Below are positions 1 to 5,537 of a stretch of DNA of 7,418 nt, piece by piece. The notes under the pieces were generated by a model, which saw nothing but the letters and a program-made list of their open reading frames with translations, made no database searches and was not told the origin of the DNA. Within the stretch, counting starts at the first letter, position 1; every line of letters starts with the position of its first letter. This DNA comes from Bacillota bacterium. Its GTDB lineage: Bacteria; Bacillota; Bacilli; Alicyclobacillales; SLC66. The DNA lies in NCBI GenBank assembly GCA_021820825.1, contig JAKADD010000122.1, positions 1-7,418 of the forward strand. Reading direction: 5' to 3'. A program made the position numbers and the translations under genes.

Positions 1-1
1 T

Positions 2-139
2 TCGCCCAGGGAACGCGTGTGGGTCCTGTACCATTCATTTTTTACAGTGGCCGTTCTTGCAGCGCTGCTCGGCGGCATGCTCGGAGTAGTGGTGATGCCG
101 CGGACTCTTGGCCTGTTTGCAGTGCGTGCGCACGGTTGA
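2..139 (+). CDS. spoIIM: C-terminal end of a membrane protein, probably stage II sporulation protein M (partial)
   Basis: The reading frame is open from the left edge and stops with TGA at 137-139, leaving 45 residues. It has a basic/aromatic lead (SPRERVWVLYHSF), one hydrophobic helix of about 20 residues rich in Ala, Leu, Gly and Val, then a short tail beginning VVVMPRTLGLF. SpoIIM is a multi-spanning protein of the mother-cell engulfment complex (with SpoIID and SpoIIP). From memory it ends with a membrane helix followed by a short x-P-x-L type tail, which this resembles. Gene order also supports it: in Bacillus spoIIM lies a little upstream of xerD, deoB and dacF. The fragment is too short to prove the family, and another integral membrane protein is possible. 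A gap of only 21 nt separates it from the next gene, so cotranscription is likely. Confidence 0.5.
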   Translation, partial: SPRERVWVLYHSFFTVAVLAALLGGMLGVVVMPRTLGLFAVRAHG

Positions 140-160
140 AAAACGTGTTTGGGGGGCGTT

Positions 161-505
161 ATGGAGAGCAGGCGTTTTACTGTCATCAACGAGGCTTTCC
201 GATGTCGATTTTGTCATTCGGATGTATTGCCTCTGCGTACGGGATGTCGCAATCACTGCCCGTACTGTCTGCACAGCATTCATGTCGACGCTTTTCCGGG
301 GGACAGGGCCGCCGAATGCGGGGGGCTGATGATTCCTTTCCGAGTATTTGTGCATAGTAAAAAAGGGTATATGATTGAACACCGTTGTCAATTGTGCGGA
401 ACTATGACCGTGAACAAGCTGGCGCTGGAGGATCCTGTCCAGCCGGACGACATGGACACTGTACTCGCGATTATGAAAGGCATGGCAACAGGGCGTCAAC
501 CATAA
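161..505 (+). CDS. RNHCP-domain protein, small cysteine-rich putative zinc-binding protein
   Basis: This 114-residue protein matches the RNHCP family, named for the motif seen here at residues 30-34. Visible cysteines are a CxxC pair at 15/18, Cys29, a CPYC pair at 33/36, Cys53, and a CQLC pair at 76/79. Other recognisable stretches are [15 protein letters not shown] (41-55) and HRCQLCG (74-80). Eight cysteines plus nearby histidines suggest two treble-clef or ribbon-type zinc sites. The family has no established function that I know of; a nucleic-acid or protein-binding role would be inference. I chose ATG at 161 because a G-run at 151-156 sits 4 nt before it; TTG at 149 would add four residues but lacks a good ribosome site. 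The stop is 14 nt before the ald start and abuts the ald ribosome site, so the two are probably one transcript. It occupies roughly where fur or another small gene lies in Bacillus. Confidence 0.88.
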   Translation: MESRRFTVINEAFRCRFCHSDVLPLRTGCRNHCPYCLHSIHVDAFPGDRAAECGGLMIPFRVFVHSKKGYMIEHRCQLCGTMTVNKLALEDPVQPDDMDTVLAIMKGMATGRQP

Positions 506-506
506 G

Positions 507-512
507 AGGAGG
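507..512 (+). promoter_or_regulatory. Ribosome binding site of ald
   Basis: AGGAGG lies 7 nt before ATG at 520. It fixes the ald start: the same frame stays open upstream to 385, but that extension overlaps the RNHCP gene and has no ribosome site. The site begins just after the RNHCP stop codon (503-505), which favours translational coupling. Confidence 0.85.
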
Positions 513-519
513 ATTACTC

Positions 520-1650
520 ATGATTGTTGGTGTTCCAAAAGAGATCAAGGACAACGAAGACAGGGTGGCGATGACGCCTGCGGGCGCGCGCGCGCTGGCG
601 GGCGGCGGTCATCAGGTGTTGATCGAATCCGGGGCGGGCGTAGGGAGCGGTTTTGCCGATGAAGACTATCGGCTGGCCGGCGCGGATATTAGCGCGAGCG
701 CTGAGCAGGTCTGGGCAAATTCCGATATGATCATGAAGGTGAAGGAACCGCTTCCGTCCGAGTACAAGTACTTTCGGGAAAGTCTGATTCTGTTTACGTA
801 TCTCCATCTGGCTCCTGAATTTGAACTGACAGACGCGCTCATGAAGAGCAAAGTCGTGGCAATCGCGTATGAGACGATTCAGTTGCCTGATCGGTCCCTC
901 CCGCTTTTGACTCCGATGAGCGAAGTGGCGGGGCGGATGTCGGTGCAGATCGGTGCGGAGTTTCTGGAAAAACCGTATGGCGGGAAAGGGATTCTGCTCG
1001 GCGGGGTGCCCGGAGTTCTACCCGGCCACGTAGTGATTGTGGGGGGCGGGATCGTTGGCGCCAACGCCGCAAAGATGGCCCTTGGCACAGGGGCGGACGT
1101 TACGATTATCGACGTAAGCGCCGAACGACTCCGGCAACTGGATGACATGTTCAGCGGACGAATTCGCACGCTGATGTCAAACGAATACAACATTGAATCG
1201 GCCGTCCGTTCGGCGGACCTGCTGATAGGCGCGGTGCTCATTCCGGGCTCCCGAGCGCCAAAACTCGTTTCCGAGGCGATGGTCAAGCAGATGTCGCGCG
1301 GTTCGGTCATCGTTGATGTGGCGATCGATCAGGGCGGTTCGATTGAAACGATTGATCGCGTGACAACTCACAGCCATCCTACTTACGAAAAGCATGGAGT
1401 TGTACACTACGCCGTGGCGAACATGCCGGGAGCCGTGGCGCGCACGTCCACGCTGGCCCTGACAAATGTAACTCTGGGCTACGCGATGCAGTTGGCGAAT
1501 AAAGGATACCGCGCGGCGATTCGCGCAAACTTTGCGCTCGCCAAAGGCATTAACGTTGTCGCTGGCAAAGTCACTTACGAGGCAGTGGCGAGGGGACTTG
1601 AGATCGATTACACGCCGCTTGAAGATGCGATCGACGCGGTCGCTGAATGA
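520..1650 (+). CDS. ald: Alanine dehydrogenase
   Basis: This 376-residue protein has the usual length for NAD-dependent L-alanine dehydrogenase, which reversibly deaminates L-alanine to pyruvate and ammonia in the cytoplasm. The N-terminal catalytic part begins [20 protein letters not shown]. The family's known substrate and catalytic residues fall at their standard positions: Arg15, Lys75, His96 and Asp270. The Rossmann fold is centred on [14 protein letters not shown] (171-184), with Asp198 ending the second strand, as expected for NAD rather than NADP. The [15 protein letters not shown] stretch (302-316) is typical of the family. In Bacillus subtilis ald is needed for efficient sporulation (spoVN) and sits in a different neighbourhood. 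Here it follows the putative spoIIM and RNHCP genes with a 14-nt gap, so it may be read from an upstream sporulation promoter; that is inference. No clear terminator follows in the 91 nt before the next gene. Confidence 0.97.
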   Translation: MIVGVPKEIKDNEDRVAMTPAGARALAGGGHQVLIESGAGVGSGFADEDYRLAGADISASAEQVWANSDMIMKVKEPLPSEYKYFRESLILFTYLHLAPEFELTDALMKSKVVAIAYETIQLPDRSLPLLTPMSEVAGRMSVQIGAEFLEKPYGGKGILLGGVPGVLPGHVVIVGGGIVGANAAKMALGTGADVTIIDVSAERLRQLDDMFSGRIRTLMSNEYNIESAVRSADLLIGAVLIPGSRAPKLVSEAMVKQMSRGSVIVDVAIDQGGSIETIDRVTTHSHPTYEKHGVVHYAVANMPGAVARTSTLALTNVTLGYAMQLANKGYRAAIRANFALAKGINVVAGKVTYEAVARGLEIDYTPLEDAIDAVAE

Positions 1651-1726
1651 ATCGAGCCGACGCAGAACCATGTTGACGGCAGAGGCATGACGCCCGGCTG
1701 ATTCACATATGGTATCCCCAAAGAGT

Positions 1727-1734
1727 AGGGGGTG
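1727..1734 (+). promoter_or_regulatory. Ribosome binding site selecting a GTG start
   Basis: AGGGGGTG lies 7 nt before GTG at 1742, which is in frame with an upstream ATG at 1709. That ATG has no purine-rich site before it, so the GTG is the better start for the small membrane protein. Confidence 0.6.
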
Positions 1735-1741
1735 TCCAGTC

Positions 1742-1903
1742 GTGCGCCGTCTGTATCCCGTAGTTGTGATTGCTGTTTTCAGCTATGCGCTGTCACTGGT
1801 CTTCGCTCGTTTTTCGGCGTTGCTGTTGACCGACATCGTCGCTCCTCCGGGTGTGTCACAGTGGTGGCGCACCATCGCCGCGATCATTGTCGGCGGACCG
1901 TAA
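1742..1903 (+). CDS. Small hypothetical membrane protein upstream of xerD
   Basis: This 53-residue protein starts with MRRLYP, two basic residues before a long hydrophobic run (about residues 6-30: VVVIAVFSYALSLVFARFSALLL). A short linker (TDIVAPPGVSQ), a WWR motif and a second short hydrophobic tail (TIAAIIVGGP) follow. One N-in membrane helix is likely, with the tail perhaps lying along the membrane or re-entering it. I do not recognise a family from sequence. By position, just before xerD, it matches the slot of Bacillus yqzK (DUF4227), also a small single-helix membrane protein. The soluble tail I remember for YqzK is not obvious here, so orthology is unproven. The start is set by the ribosome site at 1727-1734; ATG 1709 would add 11 residues. 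Confidence 0.6.
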   Translation: MRRLYPVVVIAVFSYALSLVFARFSALLLTDIVAPPGVSQWWRTIAAIIVGGP

Positions 1904-1952
1904 TGACCGTTTCTGCACACGCAGAGACCGGCTGTTTGTGGACAGACTCCCA

Positions 1953-1967
1953 TGCTGCTTCGCAGCA
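1953..1967 (+). repeat. Short perfect hairpin (6-bp stem, TTC loop)
   Basis: TGCTGC at 1953-1958 pairs with GCAGCA at 1962-1967 around a 3-nt TTC loop. No T-tract follows, so it is not a standard terminator. It lies 14 nt before a second hairpin in the same 130-nt gap. Confidence 0.6.
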
Positions 1968-1981
1968 CTAACAACCGGGAT

Positions 1982-2005
1982 GAAAATTCGCCTACGGCGA
2001 TTTTC
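1982..2005. terminator. Hairpin before xerD with flanking A and T tracts, possible weak bidirectional terminator
   Basis: GAAAA (1982-1986) pairs with TTTTC (2001-2005), and TCGCC (1988-1992) pairs with GGCGA (1996-2000) around a TAC loop, with T1987 bulged. The GC-rich core is only 5 bp, but it has an A-tract before and TTTT after, so either strand could terminate weakly. The core is flanked by direct CCGGGA copies at 1975-1980 and 2005-2010. It may instead be a REP-like extragenic palindrome or a leader structure for xerD. It ends 28 nt before the xerD start codon. Confidence 0.4.
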
Positions 2006-2033
2006 CGGGACAGGCGCAAAGGAGCCAACTGTC

Positions 2034-2921
2034 ATGGATTCTCTGCTTGATGATTTTTTGTATTACAGTGCAGTGGAACGCGGGCTGTCTGCGAATACGC
2101 TTGAATCGTACAGACGGGATCTGACTGCCTATCTGGATTTTCGGGAGACGCAGAGCGCTGTTCAGGCGCTGGAATCAGATCGTTCTGTCATTGCGCTGTT
2201 TGTGCAGCAGTTGAAAAAATCTGGGCGCGCCACTTCGACTGTTGCGCGCCATCTGGCCAGTATCCGGTCGTTTTATGGATTTTTGGCGCAGGAGCGAAAA
2301 ATTTCTCTCGATCCCTCGCGCGACATCGCAGTGCCTAAAGCAGAGCGTCGGCTGCCGCACTTTCTTACGGGAGACGATGTCGAACGTCTGCTCCTTGCCC
2401 CTGGAAACGGAACCTCGCTTGGCATGCGCGATCGGGCCATGCTGGAACTGATGTATGCGACAGGTGTTCGCGTTTCGGAACTGATCGGGCTGAACGTGTC
2501 GGACGTCAACTTCGCGGCGTCGTTTGTGCGCGCGTTTGGCAAAAGGTCAAAGGAGCGGATCATTCCTTTCGGGGAGATGGCCCGGCGCGCTCTGACAGAC
2601 TATCTGCAGAAGGCTCGCCGCCAGATGATCCGCGATCCGAATGAAGCGGCGCTGTTCGTGAATCATCTTGGCGAGCGTATGAGTCGCCAGGGATTCTGGA
2701 AAATCATCAAGAAACACGCCCGCACAGCAGGCATCACGCAGCAACTCACACCGCATACGCTGCGGCACTCATTTGCGACGCATCTGCTGGATAACGGGGC
2801 GGATTTACGTTCTGTGCAGGAGATGCTTGGGCATGCTGACATTTCAACCACGCAAATATACACTCATGTCAGTCGCAAACGACTGCAGGACGTCTATAAA
2901 GACAGTCATCCCCGCGCGTAG
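2034..2921 (+). CDS. xerD: Tyrosine recombinase XerD
   Basis: This 295-residue protein has the normal XerD length. With XerC it resolves chromosome dimers at dif near the terminus during division. The N-terminal SAM-like core-binding domain spans roughly residues 1-87 (LDDFLYYSAVERGLSANTLESYRRDL...SIRSFYGFL). The catalytic domain follows and carries the complete tyrosine-recombinase set: Arg146 (ATGVRVSEL), Lys170 (FGKRSKER), His241 and Arg244 (TPHTLRHSFATH), His267 (LGHADI) and nucleophile Tyr276 (TQIYTHV). The choice of XerD over XerC rests on the deoB-dacF neighbourhood and on the short linear match, so XerC-like paralogy is not strictly excluded. The ATG at 2034 has GGAG at 2021-2024, 9 nt upstream. 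The frame extends further upstream to 1851 but would overlap the small membrane gene and the hairpins. A 50-nt gap separates it from deoB. Confidence 0.93.
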   Translation: MDSLLDDFLYYSAVERGLSANTLESYRRDLTAYLDFRETQSAVQALESDRSVIALFVQQLKKSGRATSTVARHLASIRSFYGFLAQERKISLDPSRDIAVPKAERRLPHFLTGDDVERLLLAPGNGTSLGMRDRAMLELMYATGVRVSELIGLNVSDVNFAASFVRAFGKRSKERIIPFGEMARRALTDYLQKARRQMIRDPNEAALFVNHLGERMSRQGFWKIIKKHARTAGITQQLTPHTLRHSFATHLLDNGADLRSVQEMLGHADISTTQIYTHVSRKRLQDVYKDSHPRA

Positions 2922-2932
2922 AGCGTATTTGT

Positions 2933-2968
2933 GGAAGTGCATCAGAAAGTGCATCAGGAGGTGCATCA
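2933..2968 (+). repeat. Three 12-nt tandem repeats, each with a Shine-Dalgarno-like core, before deoB
   Basis: The units are GGAAGTGCATCA (2933-2944), GAAAGTGCATCA (2945-2956) and GGAGGTGCATCA (2957-2968). They differ only in the first four bases. The last unit, with A2956 before it, gives the strong site AGGAGGTG (2956-2963), 8 nt before ATG 2972. The first two units hold weaker versions of the same core. The repeats fill most of the 50-nt gap between xerD and deoB. Confidence 0.9.
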
Positions 2969-2971
2969 GAT

Positions 2972-4147
2972 ATGAACAGGCGCGCCATCGTGATCGTGCT
3001 GGATTCCGTCGGTATTGGAGCGGCGCCGGATGCGGATTTGTATGGCGACGGGCATGCCAATACCCTGGCGAACGTTGCCGCCGCCATGGGAGGACTGCGC
3101 ATTCCACACCTCGCAGGCCTTGGTGTGGGGCGCATCTGTCCGCTGCAGGGTGTGTCGGCAGACGCTGTGCGCGGCGGTTATGGGCTCATGATTCCACAGT
3201 CCGCCGGCAAGGATACGACAAATGGCCATATGGAGTTTGTCGGCGTCACCTTGCGAAACCCGCTGCCCACATATCCACACGGATTTCCGCGCGCTGTCAT
3301 GGATTCATTTGAACGCGCGATCGGCCGCAGGACAATCGGAAATCGCGCAGCCAGCGGCACGGAAATCATCGCTGAACTGGGGGAAGAGCACAGAGCAACG
3401 GGGTGGCCGATCGTGTACACGTCGGCCGACAGCGTGTTTCAGATCGCGGCGCATGAAGACGTGATCGCCGTTTCTGAACTGTACAGCATGTGCGAAAAGG
3501 CGCGCGCGATCTTAACGGGACCCCATGCGGTCGGGCGAGTGATCGCCCGACCGTTCACCGGAACACAGGGTCATTTTACGCGGACCGCGCACAGGCGGGA
3601 CTATTCTCGCGATTTTGGTCCGACTCTGTTGACAGCGCTTATGGAACGGGGAATACATGTTGTCGGGATTGGCAAGATCGAGGATATATACGGCGGGAGA
3701 GGCATCGGCGAGGGGATTCATACGGCAAACAACGAAGAAGGGGTCGCGGAAACGCTGCGCGCCATGCAGCGCGTCGCCGGTCCGGCGGTGATTTTCACGA
3801 ACCTGGTGGATTTTGATATGTTGTATGGCCACAGAAATGATCCCATCGGGTTTGGACGCGCTGTCGAGGCGTTTGACCGTCTGCTGCCGGAAATCATCGC
3901 CGCACTGCGGAACGACGATCTGCTGCTGATCACGGCGGATCACGGCTGCGACCCCACGACTCCCTCCACAGATCACAGTCGCGAATGTGTACCCATTCTC
4001 GCTTTTCAATCGCGTCTGCAAAACTCCGTGAACTTGGGTGAACGTTCGACTTTCGCCGATCTTGGCGCGACAATTGCCGAGTATTTTGGCGTGCCCTGGC
4101 CGGTGGGAAACAGTTTCTATACAACGCTGGTGGAGGATGCGCGATGA
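2972..4147 (+). CDS. deoB: Phosphopentomutase
   Basis: This 391-residue enzyme interconverts (deoxy)ribose-1-phosphate and the 5-phosphate in nucleoside salvage. It belongs to the alkaline-phosphatase superfamily and uses two Mn(II) ions. Expected ligands are visible: Asp11 (VLDSVGIGAAPD), Asp282 and His287 (NLVDFDMLYGH), Asp323 and His324 (TADHGCDPTTPSTDHSRE) and His335. The phosphorylated threonine should be Thr82 in GKDTTNGHMEFVG (79-91). I recall most family members having T-G-H-W-E where this protein has N-G-H-M-E, a small deviation next to the active site. The cap domain spans roughly residues 95-220. The start follows the AGGAGGTG site at 2956-2963. The stop overlaps the pdp start as ATGA, so the two are very likely translated from one message. 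An 11-bp perfect palindrome lies inside the gene at 3528-3553. Confidence 0.97.
   Translation: MNRRAIVIVLDSVGIGAAPDADLYGDGHANTLANVAAAMGGLRIPHLAGLGVGRICPLQGVSADAVRGGYGLMIPQSAGKDTTNGHMEFVGVTLRNPLPTYPHGFPRAVMDSFERAIGRRTIGNRAASGTEIIAELGEEHRATGWPIVYTSADSVFQIAAHEDVIAVSELYSMCEKARAILTGPHAVGRVIARPFTGTQGHFTRTAHRRDYSRDFGPTLLTALMERGIHVVGIGKIEDIYGGRGIGEGIHTANNEEGVAETLRAMQRVAGPAVIFTNLVDFDMLYGHRNDPIGFGRAVEAFDRLLPEIIAALRNDDLLLITADHGCDPTTPSTDHSRECVPILAFQSRLQNSVNLGERSTFADLGATIAEYFGVPWPVGNSFYTTLVEDAR
3528..3553. repeat. Perfect 11-bp inverted repeat with GTGA loop inside deoB
   Basis: CGGTCGGGCGA (3528-3538) and TCGCCCGACCG (3543-3553) are exact reverse complements around GTGA (3539-3542), a GNRA-type loop in RNA. 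G3527 and T3554 could add a G-U pair. No T-run follows. It encodes Ala-Val-Gly-Arg-Val-Ile-Ala-Arg-Pro, a stretch I believe is conserved in phosphopentomutases, so coding constraint may explain part of the symmetry. Confidence 0.85.
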
Positions 4148-5469
4148 GACCTGCCGATATCATCACCGCAAAACGCGATGGCGAAGAACTGTCGGGCGCT
4201 GTGCTGACAGAGTGGATTCACGCCTACACACGCCACGAGGTGGCGGATTACCAGATGGCCGCATGGTTGATGGCCGTGTATCTCCGCGGGATGAGCAAGG
4301 CCGAAATCAGCGCCTTGACCAATGCCATGGTCACCAGCGGCGAGGTGCTCGACCTGTCGGCGTTTGGGCGCCTGACTGCGGACAAGCACAGCACGGGCGG
4401 CGTGGGGGACAAGACGTCACTGATCGTGGGGCCGCTTGCGGCGGCCTGCGGCGTCAAGGTGGCCAAGATGTCTGGGCGCGGTTTGTCCCACACGGGGGGC
4501 ACCATTGACAAACTGGAATCGATTCGCGGATTTGTCACCGCGCTCAGCAAAGCGGAATTTATGCGCCAACTGCGCGAAGTGGGGCTCGTTATCGCCGGGC
4601 AAACCGCGGACCTGGCGCCTGCGGACAAGCTGCTCTACGCTCTGCGCGATGTGACGGCCACCGTGGACGCGATTCCGCTCATCGCATCGTCCATCATGAG
4701 TAAGAAACTGGCGGCCGGCGCACAAAACATTGTGCTGGATGTCAAGGTTGGCGAAGGCGCCTTCATGAAAACGACGGAACAGGCTATTGCGCTGGCGCAG
4801 GCGATGGTCGGCATCGGTACGGATCTGGGAAGGCGTGTGGTCGCCTATGTGACAGGTATGGACCAGCCCTTGGGGTACGCCGTTGGAAACGCGCTGGAGA
4901 TTGCAGAGGCCGTGCGTACGTTAAAGAGTCAGGGCCCTGCCGATCTGACGGAAGTGTGTGTCACGATTGCGGCAGAGATGGTTCACCTGGCGTTTGACAT
5001 GGATCGATTGGCTGCGCGTCGTCAGGTGGAAACCGCTCTGGCGTCAGGCGAAGCGCTGTCCGTGTTTCGAAGATTCGTCCAGGCGCAGGGTGGGCAGTGG
5101 GTGGACGCGACCGACGCGCCGACGCTTCCGGACGCCGCGCTGCAGTTGGAGGTCAAGGCTGCGCAGCGTGGTTATGTCCAGAGCGTCCATGCGCTTGCCA
5201 TCGGGCGGACAGCGATGGAACTGGGCGCGGGCAGAGCGGTGAAGGAGGATGCAGTCAACCCTGCAGTCGGTGTGGTGCTGCATGTCCAGACAGGCGATCT
5301 CTGCCTGCCGGGAGACACGCTGGCAACGGTTCACGCAGCTTCCCATGGGGATGCCGAACGCGCAGTCGCTGGACTCACGGCTTCCTTTGCGTTCTCGGCG
5401 CAGCCGGTCGTGTTGCAACCGCTGTTTTTTGCGCGCGTTGACCGCGACGGTGTCCATCCGCTTGACTGA
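4144..5469 (+). CDS. pdp: Pyrimidine-nucleoside phosphorylase
   Basis: This 441-residue protein splits uridine, thymidine and deoxyuridine with phosphate, giving free base and (deoxy)ribose-1-phosphate, the substrate of the phosphopentomutase encoded just upstream. The family signature is at 110-127 (SGRGLSHTGGTIDKLESI). The phosphate site KHSTGGVGDKTS is at 81-92. Base-binding and catalytic residues match the family: His82, Arg168, Ser183 and Lys187. Lys108 is the residue I associate with broad-specificity Bacillus/Geobacillus enzymes; E. coli thymidine phosphorylase has Met there, which favours pdp over deoA. Order of domains: N-terminal helical domain (about 1-65), alpha/beta phosphate domain, then the C-terminal PYNP_C domain (about 345-420). 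The start codon overlaps the deoB stop by 4 nt, with GGAGG at 4132-4136 inside deoB. A purine nucleoside phosphorylase, seen in this slot in B. subtilis, is absent. Confidence 0.96.
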   Translation: MRPADIITAKRDGEELSGAVLTEWIHAYTRHEVADYQMAAWLMAVYLRGMSKAEISALTNAMVTSGEVLDLSAFGRLTADKHSTGGVGDKTSLIVGPLAAACGVKVAKMSGRGLSHTGGTIDKLESIRGFVTALSKAEFMRQLREVGLVIAGQTADLAPADKLLYALRDVTATVDAIPLIASSIMSKKLAAGAQNIVLDVKVGEGAFMKTTEQAIALAQAMVGIGTDLGRRVVAYVTGMDQPLGYAVGNALEIAEAVRTLKSQGPADLTEVCVTIAAEMVHLAFDMDRLAARRQVETALASGEALSVFRRFVQAQGGQWVDATDAPTLPDAALQLEVKAAQRGYVQSVHALAIGRTAMELGAGRAVKEDAVNPAVGVVLHVQTGDLCLPGDTLATVHAASHGDAERAVAGLTASFAFSAQPVVLQPLFFARVDRDGVHPLD

Positions 5470-5537
5470 TACATAGGCGTCAGGCTCTCGGCGCACACTA
5501 CCTCACATTGAGACAGGTCTTGTCTAATGAGGGGGAG

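Noticed and set aside
19..357. Plus-strand open frame of 112 codons near the left edge
   Set aside because: It crosses both the spoIIM-like end and the RNHCP gene in another frame, and its composition (Ser/Arg/Cys-rich) is that of an out-of-frame shadow.
35..499. Minus-strand open frame of 154 codons
   Set aside because: It lies opposite the well-supported RNHCP gene and the putative spoIIM end; the translation is His/Arg/Thr-rich without any domain-like pattern.
385..519. Upstream extension of ald by 45 codons
   Set aside because: It overlaps the RNHCP gene and has no ribosome site, and the standard family N-terminus begins exactly at ATG 520.
584..595. GC dinucleotide run in ald
   Set aside because: It encodes the ordinary Ala/Gly/Arg-rich helix of the enzyme and reflects codon bias.
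1177..1671. Minus-strand open frame of 164 codons opposite ald
   Set aside because: Antisense shadow of a gene with all catalytic residues in place; no recognisable motif.
1673..1711. TTGACG at 1673 as a -35 box for a promoter before the small membrane gene
   Set aside because: No acceptable -10 hexamer lies 16-18 nt downstream; the CATATG further on is about 26 nt away.
1851..2033. N-terminal extension of xerD by 61 codons
   Set aside because: It overlaps the small membrane gene and runs through both hairpins; the XerD domain starts normally at ATG 2034 with a ribosome site.
2224..2250. GGCGCGC / GCGCGCC inverted repeat inside xerD
   Set aside because: Seven GC-only pairs with a 13-nt loop in a GC-rich coding region are easily explained by chance.
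2933..2968. Tandem repeats considered as a CRISPR array or origin iterons
   Set aside because: The units are 12 nt with no spacers and no nearby cas or replication genes; position and content fit a ribosome-site duplication.
2773..3312. Plus-strand frame with a KCIRKCIRRCIR repeat
   Set aside because: The repeat is only the 12-nt ribosome-site repeat read in another frame; the rest is a shadow of xerD and deoB.
3512..4021. Minus-strand open frame of 169 codons opposite deoB
   Set aside because: GC-rich antisense shadow without domain features or a ribosome site worth noting.
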